A stretch of 64,000 nt of DNA, from positions 124,001 to 188,000 of the forward strand of contig CBDDDW010000028.1 in the NCBI GenBank assembly GCA_965226805.1, in the 5' to 3' direction. The notes below the pieces were generated by a model. The model was not told where the DNA came from. It saw only the letters and a program-made list of their open reading frames with translations, and did not search any database. This DNA is from CBDDDW01 sp965226805. GTDB taxonomy: Bacteria; Chloroflexota; Dehalococcoidia; Lucifugimonadales; JAGWBF01. Numbering within the stretch: the stretch's first letter is position 1; each line of letters begins with the position of its first letter. The translations under genes were made by a program, and so were the position numbers. Of the stretch, positions 23,504-32,463 are shown in pieces.

Positions 23504-26500
23504 ATGAGCAATAGCTTCAAGCAGGTATCCAGCAAGGTGAGCTTCCCGGACATGGAGAGGGGCATCCTCCAGTTCTGGAAGGACAACGATATCTTCCGTC
23601 GGACGGAAACAGAGCGGGAGGACGGCCCGCTTTTCATGCTTTACGAGGGACCTCCCACTGCCAACGGGAGCCCTGGAGTGCATCACGTTCTTGCCCGCGT
23701 GTACAAGGATATCATCTGCCGTTACAAGACCATGAAGGGCTATCGCTGCCTCAGGAAGGGAGGCTGGGATACCCATGGATTGCCCGTAGAGCTGGAGGTC
23801 GAGCGGCAGCTGGGCCTCAAGACCAAGCGGGAAATCGAAGAGTACGGCATAGAGGAGTTCAACCAAAAATGCAGGGAGAGCGTGTTCCGGTACGTCAAGG
23901 AATGGGAGGACATGACGGACCGGGTCGGGTTCTGGGTGGATATGGAGCACCCCTACGTAACCCTGGACAACGATTACATAGAGACCGGGTGGTGGATGAT
24001 CAAGCAGCTCTGGGACAGGGGCCTCCTCCGGCGGGACATGCGCGGGACTCCTCACTGTCCTCGATGCGTTACCAGCCTGAGCTCCCATGAGGTGGCCCTG
24101 GGATACCAGGAGAACACGCCCGACCCATCGGTGTTCGTCAAGTTCCGGATAACAGAGGGGGTCGCGGAATCAGCAAAAAATGTGCATGGAAAGATCATCA
24201 CGCCCGACGGGGTGCCGGCATATTTCCTGGCCTGGACCACCACCCCCTGGACCCTTCCCGGCAACACCGCACTCGCGGTTGACGCCGCCGCCGAATACAG
24301 CCTGGTGGAGGTGGAAGCGGAGGGTCCCCTAGGCCGGGAGAAGCTCCTGCTGGCTTCGGCCCTGGTGGACAAGGTAATCGAGGGGTCATGCGAAGTCGTA
24401 GAGACATTCAACGGTTCGGATCTTGTGGGGCTTACCTACGACAAGCTCTATGATGCCGCCGCCCACGGCGTGGAGATCAGCCGGTTCCGCTCACATGACG
24501 GAATCATGGAGCTGGAGACGGTTGAGGGCTTCACGCCTGCTGTCGTACCTACCGAGTTCGTCTCGATGGAAGAGGGCACCGGGATCGTGCATATCGCCCC
24601 CGCCTTCGGTGACGAGGACCTGGGGGCCGGGAGGGAGCACGGCCTGGCCTTTGTCCAGCCCGTGGACCTGCAGGGGATAGTCACCGGCAGCTTCCCCTTC
24701 GCCGGCAAGTTTGTCAAAGATGCCGATGAAGATATCATCGTCGATCTGAAAGAGCGGGGCCTGCTCCACAATCGGGGGGTCTACCACCACACCTATCCTT
24801 TCTGCTGGCGTTGCGACACTCCACTGCTGTACTACGCCAAAAGCTCGTGGTACATCCGCACCACGGCGCTCAAAGACCGGCTGGTGAGCGGCAACCGGGA
24901 GATCAACTGGTACCCCGAATACATCCGGGAAGGACGTTTCGGCGAGTGGCTGTCCAACAACGTGGACTGGGCCATTTCCCGGGAACGCTATTGGGGCACC
25001 CCTTTGCCACTGTGGCATTGCGACGCCTGCGATGCCTTCCACTGCATCGGGGGCGTGGCTGAGCTGAGAGAGATGGCTGTACTAGAACACAAGGGCATGC
25101 TCGAAGGACTGGACCTCCACAGGCCCTTCGTGGACCGTGTGGCCATCCGCTGTCCGAACTGCCAGGGTCATATGCAGCGGGTGCCTGAGGTGCTGGATGC
25201 CTGGTTCGACTCGGGAGCTATGCCCTTTGCCCAGGACCACGTCACCTCAAACGACGATGTTGCCGCGCTCCAGGGGCAGGGCCGGCTGCCGGCCGACTAT
25301 ATATGCGAGGCGGTGGACCAGACCCGTGGCTGGTTCTATAGTCTGCACGCGCTATCCATTCTGCTTACAGGGCAGCCCAGCTATCGAAACGCCATCTGCC
25401 TCGGCCTTATCCTGGACGGCAAGGGTCAGAAGATGAGCAAGCATCTGGGTAACGTGGAGAACCCCTGGACTGTGCTGGACGCCCAGGGTGCCGACGCGGT
25501 CAGGTGGTACCTATTCACCGCCTCTCAGCCGGGGGAGTCCCGGCGGTTCTCCCAGGACCTGGTGAACGAGGTGGTGCGACGGTTCCTGCTGACGCTCTGG
25601 AACGTGTACTCCTTCTTCACCACCTACGCTTCCGTGGACCGGTTTCATCCCGACCAGGTGCCAGAGGACTGGGCCCCCGTGTCCGAGCTGGACCGGTGGG
25701 TGATATCGGAGCTCAACAGCCTGGTATCTCAGGTGGACCGGCACATGGACGGCTACAGTCCCACCGACGCCGGCAGACGCATCCAGGAATTCGTGGACCG
25801 GCTGTCCAACTGGTACGTGCGGCGCAGCCGGCGCCGGTTCTGGAAGAGCGAAAACGACGAGGACAAGATTTCCGGCTACGCGACCCTCTACTCTTGCCTC
25901 TCGACACTCTGCAAACTAATCGCTCCGTTCATGCCCTTCGTGGCTGAGGAGATGTACCAAAACTTGGTGCGCGCGGTAGATAAAGCCGCGCCGGATAGCG
26001 TGCACCTGGCCGAGTTCCCCCAGGCGTCGCCAGAAATGGTAGATCAGTCTCTGATGGACGCGACCCGCCTGGCTATGAAGGTCTCCAGTATGGGCAGAGG
26101 CGCACGCTCTCGTGCGGGAGTGAAGGTGCGCCAGCCCTTGACCAGGGTACTGATAAAGCCTCGCGTCGCCGAGGAAGCCCAGCGAATCCTCCAGGTCCAG
26201 GCTCAGATATTGGACGAACTTAACATAAAGCAAATCCAGGTCATCTCAGAATCCGAACGATATTCCGGGGAGGAAGCAGGTACCGATTCCAGCGGGAGGG
26301 GCTTATACACGCGGGCCCTTGAAGCCGCCGGGGCGTCGGCCGTAAGCGAGACGAACGCCTCCCAGGTAGAGGCAATCCTGCAGCTGGACGAGTACTGGGT
26401 CTCCCTTGAGGGTGGCTACATGGTTGCCCTGGATGCCACTATGACCGAGGAACTGGCCGACGAAGGGCTGGCCCGTGAGCTGGTGCACCGCATCCAGAAC

Positions 26501-26719
26501 CTCCGAAGGGCCGCTCATTTCGAGATCACCGATAGAATCCTTATCTACTATCAGGGAAATCACCGGGTGAGAGATGTGATGAACAAGTTCGCATCCTATA
26601 TCCAGGAAGAGACCCTGTCGGACAAGCTGCTGGAAGACGAGCCGGGGGAAGGCGCCCACGCCGAGACACAAAAGCTCGAGGGGGTGGAGGTGGTGCTGGG
26701 GGTCAAGCGGGTCCGGTAG
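23504..26719 (+). CDS. ileS: Isoleucyl-tRNA synthetase (type 2)
   Basis: About 1,071 residues, a class I synthetase. The HIGH-like motif is PPTANGSPGVHHVLARV, the editing domain contains YFLAWTTTPWTLPGNTAL, the KMSKS loop is KGQKMSKHLGN, and FDSGAMPFAQ precedes DQTRGWFYSLH. Length, the SFPDMERGILQFWKDNDIF opening and the long C-terminal region without the bacterial zinc-finger end match the eukaryotic-like type 2 (often mupirocin-resistant) form. The start is taken as ATG 23504 (MSNSFKQ); upstream codons read through repeat DNA. Confidence 0.95.
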   Translation: MSNSFKQVSSKVSFPDMERGILQFWKDNDIFRRTETEREDGPLFMLYEGPPTANGSPGVHHVLARVYKDIICRYKTMKGYRCLRKGGWDTHGLPVELEVERQLGLKTKREIEEYGIEEFNQKCRESVFRYVKEWEDMTDRVGFWVDMEHPYVTLDNDYIETGWWMIKQLWDRGLLRRDMRGTPHCPRCVTSLSSHEVALGYQENTPDPSVFVKFRITEGVAESAKNVHGKIITPDGVPAYFLAWTTTPWTLPGNTALAVDAAAEYSLVEVEAEGPLGREKLLLASALVDKVIEGSCEVVETFNGSDLVGLTYDKLYDAAAHGVEISRFRSHDGIMELETVEGFTPAVVPTEFVSMEEGTGIVHIAPAFGDEDLGAGREHGLAFVQPVDLQGIVTGSFPFAGKFVKDADEDIIVDLKERGLLHNRGVYHHTYPFCWRCDTPLLYYAKSSWYIRTTALKDRLVSGNREINWYPEYIREGRFGEWLSNNVDWAISRERYWGTPLPLWHCDACDAFHCIGGVAELREMAVLEHKGMLEGLDLHRPFVDRVAIRCPNCQGHMQRVPEVLDAWFDSGAMPFAQDHVTSNDDVAALQGQGRLPADYICEAVDQTRGWFYSLHALSILLTGQPSYRNAICLGLILDGKGQKMSKHLGNVENPWTVLDAQGADAVRWYLFTASQPGESRRFSQDLVNEVVRRFLLTLWNVYSFFTTYASVDRFHPDQVPEDWAPVSELDRWVISELNSLVSQVDRHMDGYSPTDAGRRIQEFVDRLSNWYVRRSRRRFWKSENDEDKISGYATLYSCLSTLCKLIAPFMPFVAEEMYQNLVRAVDKAAPDSVHLAEFPQASPEMVDQSLMDATRLAMKVSSMGRGARSRAGVKVRQPLTRVLIKPRVAEEAQRILQVQAQILDELNIKQIQVISESERYSGEEAGTDSSGRGLYTRALEAAGASAVSETNASQVEAILQLDEYWVSLEGGYMVALDATMTEELADEGLARELVHRIQNLRRAAHFEITDRILIYYQGNHRVRDVMNKFASYIQEETLSDKLLEDEPGEGAHAETQKLEGVEVVLGVKRVR

Positions 26720-26809
26720 CAGCCCGCGAGACCGCTACCGACCTTTATTTAGTCGGTTATATCCAGTGTGCCCCTTAAGTGGACGTCCGGAGCTCAACAG
26801 ATATCCTCC

Positions 26810-27481
26810 CTATTCGGGCATGGTAGGGCGCTCCCCAATCCTGCCAGGTGCTGTGTAATCCCTCCTCTTAATGAACGCCCAGATAGCTATGCTCGCACCT
26901 ACGGCGATGCCTCCAAAGAAGGCGCCAAGGGCTCCGCCTCCCGCGCTCAGCACGTTGAGTTTGCCGATGGCAAGCACAACGTCCGTTCCCTCGCCGCCTT
27001 CGTATTCGCCGGTAATAATGTAGGTACCAGGCTCCTGAACGTTTAGCTTCAGCACTGATATTCCTGTACGGGAACCGATCTGGTATTCGCTGCTCCCGGA
27101 CGGGCGCGATAACTCCACTTTGCTGAAACCAGCCTTTGGCCTCACGGTAATCCCCAATCCCTGGAGACCCCCGAGTGAAGAGTAAACCCTCGGGTCGACT
27201 TGGCCGGAGTACTCGTAGAAGATTGTGTAGCCACCGCCGTCCTCGAGAACAATCTCGTGCTCTCCCGGCATCACCACTTGGATATCTGGGAGGTTACCGA
27301 TTACCGGGGTGACCACCAGAACTATGGCGACAACAAGGCCGGTTACGGCGCACACGGCAGCTGCGGCGTAGTGCCAGAGGCTGGGAACCTTGCTTCCTTC
27401 CAGTTCTACTGGAACATCGCCCTCATCCCGTCCCCATGTGCCACTTCCCACTGCTGCAGCGCTAACACTTGGGAGTTCCCA
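26810..27481 (-). CDS. Membrane-anchored protein of unknown function, 5' end at IS256
   Basis: On the minus strand a frame enters from the IS256 left end. It has a first membrane helix (WHYAAAAVCAVTGLVVAIVLV), a soluble middle of likely beta structure (MPGEHEIVLEDGGGYTIFYEY; VQEPGTYIITGEYEGG), a second helix (GAFFGGIAVGASIAIWAFIK) and a short basic tail. The true start is unclear: an in-frame GTG near 27450 may serve, or the 5' end may have been cut by the IS. No known family recognised. Confidence 0.55.
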   Translation of the reverse strand, partial: WELPSVSAAAVGSGTWGRDEGDVPVELEGSKVPSLWHYAAAAVCAVTGLVVAIVLVVTPVIGNLPDIQVVMPGEHEIVLEDGGGYTIFYEYSGQVDPRVYSSLGGLQGLGITVRPKAGFSKVELSRPSGSSEYQIGSRTGISVLKLNVQEPGTYIITGEYEGGEGTDVVLAIGKLNVLSAGGGALGAFFGGIAVGASIAIWAFIKRRDYTAPGRIGERPTMPE

Positions 27482-27485
27482 GTAG

Positions 27486-28846
27486 AGTCCCAGGAAGTGG
27501 TGTAACAAGAGTAGAGGGTCTGGATGAAGAGAGACCACCACGTCATCCTTAGCGGGCAAAGACGAGCCTGAGAAAGGAGGACAACGGTGGTCAAGGAAAG
27601 GATGGACCTGCTTGAGCTAATGCGCAAGAGGGGAGTCGACGGTGACGTGGACTTTCTACGAGAGGCACTGAGAGTGCTGGTCGAGGAGATCATGGAGGCT
27701 GATGTGTCATCGAGGACCGGTGCTGGGTATGGAGAACGCAACCCTGAGCGGGTGACCCAGCGCAACGGGTACCGGTCTCGAGCATGGGACACTCGCGTAG
27801 GGACCATGGAGTTGCAGATACCCAAGCTGAGGGAGGGGAGCTACTTTCCGAGCCTGCTGGAGCCACGGCGTCGCAGCGAGCGAGCTCTGCTGGCGGTGAT
27901 CCAGCAGGCGTATGTGGAGGGTGTATCGACGAGGCGAGTGGATGATCTGGTCAAGGCTCTTGGGTGCGAGGGTATCTCAAAGAGCCAAGTGTCGCGTATC
28001 TGCCAGGAGCTGGACGGGGTGGTGGAGAGCTTCCTGGGTCGGCCGCTGGACGGCGGATCATATCCCTACCTGTGGCTGGACGCACTAACCCAGAAGGTCA
28101 GAGAGGCCGGTAGGATAGTCAACGTCAGCGTGGTGGTGGCGACGGCGGTCAATAGCGAGGGCAAGCGTGAGATCGTTGGGATGGACGTGGGTACCAGTGA
28201 AGACGGCGCCTTCTGGTTAGCCTTCCTGCGCTCACTGGTCGCCAGGGGCCTCGGCGGGGTGGAACTGGTGGTATCGGACGCTCATCAGGGACTCAGGGAT
28301 GCCATCGCAACTGTCTTCGGTGGGGCCAGTTGGCAGCGGTGCCGCACCCACTTCATGACCAACCTGCTCACTCGGGTCCCCAGGAGCGCTCAGCCCTGGG
28401 TGGCCACCATGGTACGCACCATCTACCAGCAGCCGTCCCCTCAGGAAGTGCATGCCCAACTCGAGCGGGTGATTGCTCAGCTCCAGGACCCGTTCCCACA
28501 GGTCGCCTCTCGACTGGACGAGGCTGGACCCGACGTCCTGGCCTTCTCCAGCTTCCCACTCGCCCACTGGAAGAAGATCTGGTCCAACAACCCCCTGGAG
28601 CGTCTCAACAAGGAGATACGGCGCCGCACCGATGTGGTGGGCATCTTCCCTAACCGCCCAGCTGTCCGTCGCATGGTCGGCGCCGTCCTAGCTGAGCAGC
28701 ACGACGAGTGGGCCGTCGGCCGTCGATACATGACACAGGAGGTAACCACCTCCAACGAAGCTCTACCCAGAGCCGAACTCGCAGAGGCAGCGGCCTAGAC
28801 AATATCAACAGGATGACGTACTCTTACACCACTCTATGGGACGTGA
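27486..28846 (+). mobile_element. IS256-family insertion sequence
   Basis: About 1.36 kb. The ends are imperfect inverted repeats: GTCCCAGGAAGTGGTGTAAC at the left and, reversed, GTCCCATAGAGTGGTGTAAG at the right, both followed by AGAGTA. One transposase gene lies between. No 8-bp target duplication was found. The right end sits against a 37-bp remnant of the IS3 right end, and the left end against an unrelated gene, so DNA has been lost around the insertion. Exact ends are approximate. Confidence 0.75.
27587..28798 (+). CDS. IS256-family (Mutator-like) transposase
   Basis: A 403-residue complete transposase. The N-terminal EADVSSRTGAGYGERNPERVTQRNGYR block is followed by the catalytic Asp in PYLWLDALTQKVR, the second Asp in VVSDAHQGLRDAI, CRTHFMTNLLTRVP, and the Glu-containing SNNPLERLNKEIRRRTDVVGIFPN. 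An AAAGGAGG site precedes the start. The intact frame suggests possible activity. Confidence 0.95.
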   Translation: MVKERMDLLELMRKRGVDGDVDFLREALRVLVEEIMEADVSSRTGAGYGERNPERVTQRNGYRSRAWDTRVGTMELQIPKLREGSYFPSLLEPRRRSERALLAVIQQAYVEGVSTRRVDDLVKALGCEGISKSQVSRICQELDGVVESFLGRPLDGGSYPYLWLDALTQKVREAGRIVNVSVVVATAVNSEGKREIVGMDVGTSEDGAFWLAFLRSLVARGLGGVELVVSDAHQGLRDAIATVFGGASWQRCRTHFMTNLLTRVPRSAQPWVATMVRTIYQQPSPQEVHAQLERVIAQLQDPFPQVASRLDEAGPDVLAFSSFPLAHWKKIWSNNPLERLNKEIRRRTDVVGIFPNRPAVRRMVGAVLAEQHDEWAVGRRYMTQEVTTSNEALPRAELAEAAA

Positions 28847-28848
28847 CC

Positions 28849-28885
28849 CCTCAATAGTGTCCAATTGCGCTGACACCCTACAGTC
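28849..28885. repeat. IS3 right-end remnant
   Basis: 37 bp identical to 13342-13378, including the full 25-bp inner end (TGTCCAATTGCGCTGACACC...) of the IS3 element and three flanking bases GTC. The rest of that IS3 copy is gone, replaced by the IS256 element. Confidence 0.9.
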
Positions 28886-29056
28886 CTCGCCATCTGCATG
28901 CCACTTTAAGATCTCGCTGAAAAAGCGAAGCCGCTCGACAGCAGGGGCCAAATTGCCGTCCCCTGCTGCGGCCGTGTAGGCTGCGTCGTCAATTAATTTC
29001 ATGTCATTGCGAAATGCTTGGTGAAAGGAAGGTATGACATCGAGCGGCATTACCAT
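28886..29056 (-). pseudogene. Hemerythrin-like domain protein, N-terminal fragment
   Basis: Minus-strand frame from 29056: MVMPLDVIPSFHQAFRNDMK, then GDGNLAPAVERLRFFSEILKWHADGED, then it runs into the IS3 remnant and stops in foreign sequence. The opening His in SFHQAFRNDM and the second in WHADGE resemble the first iron-ligand helices of hemerythrin-like (DUF/Hr_like) proteins. The C-terminal iron ligands are missing. The call rests on this pattern. Confidence 0.5.
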
Positions 29057-29413
29057 AGCGGTTTATCTCCTTCTGGTGTGAAGTTGGTCCTCGAGAAGTT
29101 TATCTCAAGAAGAATACTAATCCCATGAGTGTATTATAGCTGATATACTGCCCAATCGTTCATGAGACAACTCCACAAGTAAGAAAGTTGCCGATTTATC
29201 GCATCACACTTTTAATGTAAATGGGGAATTCGGGCTTAGACCGGTTCGATGGAGATGGAGGCCGTGTTGCCGTTTGTTGACCTGTGAGAAAGATGCGGCT
29301 ACAATTACTGTCGTTAGGACGCTATCCTGAATGTACCAAGCCCGTGAGGCGCCGCTCCCCCTCTCGAAGCCTTTGGATTTTGGCCGGTAAGCGGGGGTGA
29401 AAGCAAGGAGTGG
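29057..29413. other. Divergent intergenic region
   Basis: About 360 bp between the hemerythrin-like fragment (minus) and the amidohydrolase gene (plus). It is AT-richer than its surroundings around 29100-29220. A minus-strand TATAAT lies at about 29134-29139 (CTATAATACACTC) without a good -35. No gene or RNA was recognised. Confidence 0.4.
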
Positions 29414-31111
29414 ATGATGGCTGAATACGACCTGGTTATTCGCGACGGGACCATTGTCGATGGGACGGGTATACCCCGCTATCGCGCTGACCTTGCCGTC
29501 AAGGACGGAAGGGTAGCGATGATCAGCGGCCGGATTCGCCCGGGAGGCGCCACGGAGATCGACGCCGGTGGCTGCATCGTGGCGCCCGGGGCGGTGGACC
29601 TGCACACCCACTACGACGCCCAGCTCAACTGGGACCCCTATGCCTCCCTCTCCGGCTGGTTCGGCGTGACCTCCCTCACCATCGGCCAGTGCGGTTTCGG
29701 CTTCGCCCCAACGCGGCCCGAGGACAGAGACGCAAACATGCGGATGATGAACCGCATCGAGGCCATTCCTCTGGAGTCGATGCGCCTGGGGATACGCTGG
29801 GACTGGGAGACCTTCCCCGAGTTCCTCGACAGTCTGGACCGCCAGGGTCTGGGCGTCAACGTGGGGCCGCTGTTCCCCTTCTCGCCCATGCGGGGCTACG
29901 TGCTGGGCATGATGGCTTCGCGCGAGCGCAGGTCTGTGACCGAGGCGGAGCTGAATCAAATGAAGCAGATTTTCAACGAGGCCATGGAAGCCGGCGCCTT
30001 TGGGTTCTCTCTGAACATGAACATGGAAGACCGGCCCGACGGCGGAGGGTTCCTTCCAAGCCAGATCGCTTCCGACGAGGAGTTTCTCGGGCTGGCGGAG
30101 GTCCTAGGCCGGTTCGGCGTGGGCCACATGGGCCAGACCCTCGGATTCGGCCTTACGCCACAGCAGCGAGACGAGAAGCGGGCCGTGCTGGCCCAGATGA
30201 TGAGGGTCAGCGGCCGGCCCCTTCACCTGTTGGACGTCAATATACTGGATGCTCAAGAGTGGGTCCGCGCCTGCCACGACGAAGGCTTAGCCCTAATATT
30301 ACAAAGGCAGGCTACTCACGGTGGAAGCCAGTTCAAGCTGTCTGAGTTCAACAACCTGGACTTCATGCCGAGCTGGATCGAGCCGATGATGGGCACACCG
30401 GAGGAGCGGGCCGCCAAGCTAAGGGACCCCAGCCGGCGCGCCGAGATGAAGCTGGATGTGGAGAGGTGGCCGGACCCCAGGACCGAGTGGCACAGGACAA
30501 AGGTCCTCGAGGTGGCCCATGAGCGGAACTACAAGTACGAAGGGCGGACCATCAAAGAAATAGCCGAAATGATGTCCAAGCACCCGGTGGACGCTTTCCT
30601 GGACCTGGCCCTGGACGAGGACCTGGAAACAGAGTTCGAGGCGCCCCCTCGCGACGCGGAGGCTGAGCTGGAGTCTCAGGAGCTTGAGCTCAAGGACCCC
30701 CACACCCACATCTCCATGTCCGACGGAGGGGCCCATACAAGGTTCGCGACCATCAGCCAGTGGCCCGTGTTCTGGCTCTCATACTGGATCCGGGACAAGG
30801 AGATCATGACCCTGGAAGAGGGTCACCACAAGATGAGCGCCCTGCCGGCCTGGTTCGCTAACTTCAACGACCGCGGCACCCTTCGCCTGGGCTCGTGGGC
30901 GGACATCATCGTCTACAACCAGGAGGAGCTTGGGTACGTATACGACAGGCCGGTTTACGCCAACGACTTCCCGGGCGGTGAGCGCCGCCTGATTCAGAAG
31001 CCCAAGGGCATGCGCTATATCATAGTCAACGGCGCCGTCACCTTCGAAGAGAACAACTGCACCGGTGCCCTACCCGGCAAGCTGCTGCGTAGCTATGACA
31101 TGGTGTCCTAG
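29414..31111 (+). CDS. N-acyl-D-amino-acid deacylase-like amidohydrolase
   Basis: A 565-residue amidohydrolase-3/urease-superfamily enzyme. The N-terminal small beta domain (YDLVIRDGTIVDGTGIPRY) leads into the metal site VDLHTHYDAQLNWDPY. A second conserved region is GVTSLTIGQCGFG, and the C-terminal part has MSDGGAHTRFATISQWP and LRLGSWADIIVYNQ. These are marks of D-aminoacylase/dihydroorotase-type hydrolases that open amide or cyclic amide bonds. True substrate unknown. It faces the minus-strand catabolic cluster and may belong to the same regulon. Confidence 0.88.
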   Translation: MMAEYDLVIRDGTIVDGTGIPRYRADLAVKDGRVAMISGRIRPGGATEIDAGGCIVAPGAVDLHTHYDAQLNWDPYASLSGWFGVTSLTIGQCGFGFAPTRPEDRDANMRMMNRIEAIPLESMRLGIRWDWETFPEFLDSLDRQGLGVNVGPLFPFSPMRGYVLGMMASRERRSVTEAELNQMKQIFNEAMEAGAFGFSLNMNMEDRPDGGGFLPSQIASDEEFLGLAEVLGRFGVGHMGQTLGFGLTPQQRDEKRAVLAQMMRVSGRPLHLLDVNILDAQEWVRACHDEGLALILQRQATHGGSQFKLSEFNNLDFMPSWIEPMMGTPEERAAKLRDPSRRAEMKLDVERWPDPRTEWHRTKVLEVAHERNYKYEGRTIKEIAEMMSKHPVDAFLDLALDEDLETEFEAPPRDAEAELESQELELKDPHTHISMSDGGAHTRFATISQWPVFWLSYWIRDKEIMTLEEGHHKMSALPAWFANFNDRGTLRLGSWADIIVYNQEELGYVYDRPVYANDFPGGERRLIQKPKGMRYIIVNGAVTFEENNCTGALPGKLLRSYDMVS

Positions 31112-31190
31112 ACTAGCAGGGTGCCTAGGGTCCTGAGTCGGGAGTTCGTTCAATAATGTGACGGTTAAGGTTGTGCTTCCCAGGCCGTGG

Positions 31191-31250
31191 TTCGACAAGC
31201 TCACCACGAGCGGATATCGCCGCTTCCCCGCTCACCCTGAGCTTGTCGAA
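31191..31250. repeat. Inverted repeat TTCGACAAGCTCA
   Basis: TTCGACAAGCTCA (31191-31203) and TGAGCTTGTCGAA (31238-31250) are exact complements around a 34-bp spacer with CGAGCG and CGCTCACC half-matches. This is a dispersed palindrome type also echoed by the GGCAAGCTCAGGAC motifs of the MITE-like elements. It lies in the gap between converging genes, after a 17-bp remnant of the MITE-like end (31108-31124). Confidence 0.75.
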
Positions 31251-31288
31251 GGGCGTCTCATTGCTACTCCGGATTCCTAACTCGGACG

Positions 31289-32416
31289 CTACTCGAAATG
31301 ATATATCCTGGCAGCGTTTCCGCCGGCGATCTTGGCTTTCTCCTCGGCGCTGCAGCCCAATAGGATCTCCTCCAGGATCGCTCGGCTCCGGGGGAAGGTA
31401 GACTCCACATGGGGATAGTCTGAACCCCACTGGAGCACGTCCACGCCTATGAGGTCCCGGAGCCTTATCCCCACAGCATCCTCCTGGAACCCCACGAACA
31501 CGTTGCGGTGGAAATAGTCACTGGGGATCATGTCCTCTTTGTAGCGGTAAGGCGCGTAGTCCAGCGGCTTTTGGGTGTAACAGTAGTCCATGCGGCTGAG
31601 AAAGTGGGGTACCCAGGCCGACTCCGCCTCCACCGATCCCACTTGCAGCTCTGGGTAGCGCTCGAATACGCCGCTGAAGATCAAGCTGCCGAGGGATAGC
31701 CGTACCCAGTGGTCTGACATGTTGGCGTAGGCAGTGGGGTTCGGTGACTTGAAGTCCTTCCGTTCCTGGCCCGGCGTCGCGCGGTTCGTTGCCACGTGCA
31801 AGCTGAGGGGCATTCCCAGGTCCTGGGCCGCCGCCCAGAGAGGTTCGTACTCCTTAGAGCCGTAGGACCTGTCCTCGGGAGGGTACACGGTGATCATGGC
31901 CCCGACCAGCCCCATCTTCGCGCAGCGCTTCATCTCCTCGAGTCCAGAGGAGACGTTGTCTATGTTGATCATTCCGATCCCCTTGAGCCGGTCCGGGAAA
32001 GGCTCGCAGTACTCAGCAATCCAGTCGTTGTAGGTCCTGCACACGGCTGTCAGGAGCTCACTATCGGGCACGTTGTACGCCAGTAAGCCAACGGTTGGAT
32101 ACAGCACGCTAACATCCACCCCGTCGAGGTCCATGTCTTTCACGTGCTCATCGGGGATGTAACCGCCGGCCCGCACGTTCCCAACATCGTCCGTAATCTT
32201 CAGCGCATGAGGGTCCTCGAACCTCTTGCCGGCCTGCGAGCCTGCGGCGAACAGGACTCGCTGCCCGTCGCAGTACCACCAGTCGCCGTCCTCCCGCCGC
32301 TCGATATGAGGTACCCGGTCTCTGAATTTTGGTTCGACCCTGCTGGTCCAGAGGTCGGCCGGCTCAATGACGTGGTCGTCCGACGATAAGATTCTGTAGC
32401 TACTCATATCGGGCAC
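31289..32416 (-). CDS. Amidohydrolase (amidohydrolase-2 family)
   Basis: A 375-residue TIM-barrel hydrolase/decarboxylase of the ACMSD-like group. It opens MPDMSSYRILSSDDHVIEPADLW with the first metal site (SSDDH), continues with SLHVATNRATPGQERKDF and DYFHRNVFVGFQEDAVGIRL, and ends with WGSDYPHVESTFPRSRAILEEIL, which holds the catalytic Asp. Such enzymes often hydrolyse or decarboxylate aromatic or cyclic intermediates. It is the intact paralogue of the frameshifted gene at 16891-18010. It is last in the minus-strand cluster, 48 bp after the ThDP enzyme. Confidence 0.9.
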   Translation of the reverse strand: MPDMSSYRILSSDDHVIEPADLWTSRVEPKFRDRVPHIERREDGDWWYCDGQRVLFAAGSQAGKRFEDPHALKITDDVGNVRAGGYIPDEHVKDMDLDGVDVSVLYPTVGLLAYNVPDSELLTAVCRTYNDWIAEYCEPFPDRLKGIGMINIDNVSSGLEEMKRCAKMGLVGAMITVYPPEDRSYGSKEYEPLWAAAQDLGMPLSLHVATNRATPGQERKDFKSPNPTAYANMSDHWVRLSLGSLIFSGVFERYPELQVGSVEAESAWVPHFLSRMDYCYTQKPLDYAPYRYKEDMIPSDYFHRNVFVGFQEDAVGIRLRDLIGVDVLQWGSDYPHVESTFPRSRAILEEILLGCSAEEKAKIAGGNAARIYHFE

Positions 32417-32463
32417 CTCCTCGCAGCTGTCCGCCCCTCAGCATCCCTCGAATAAACTAACCT

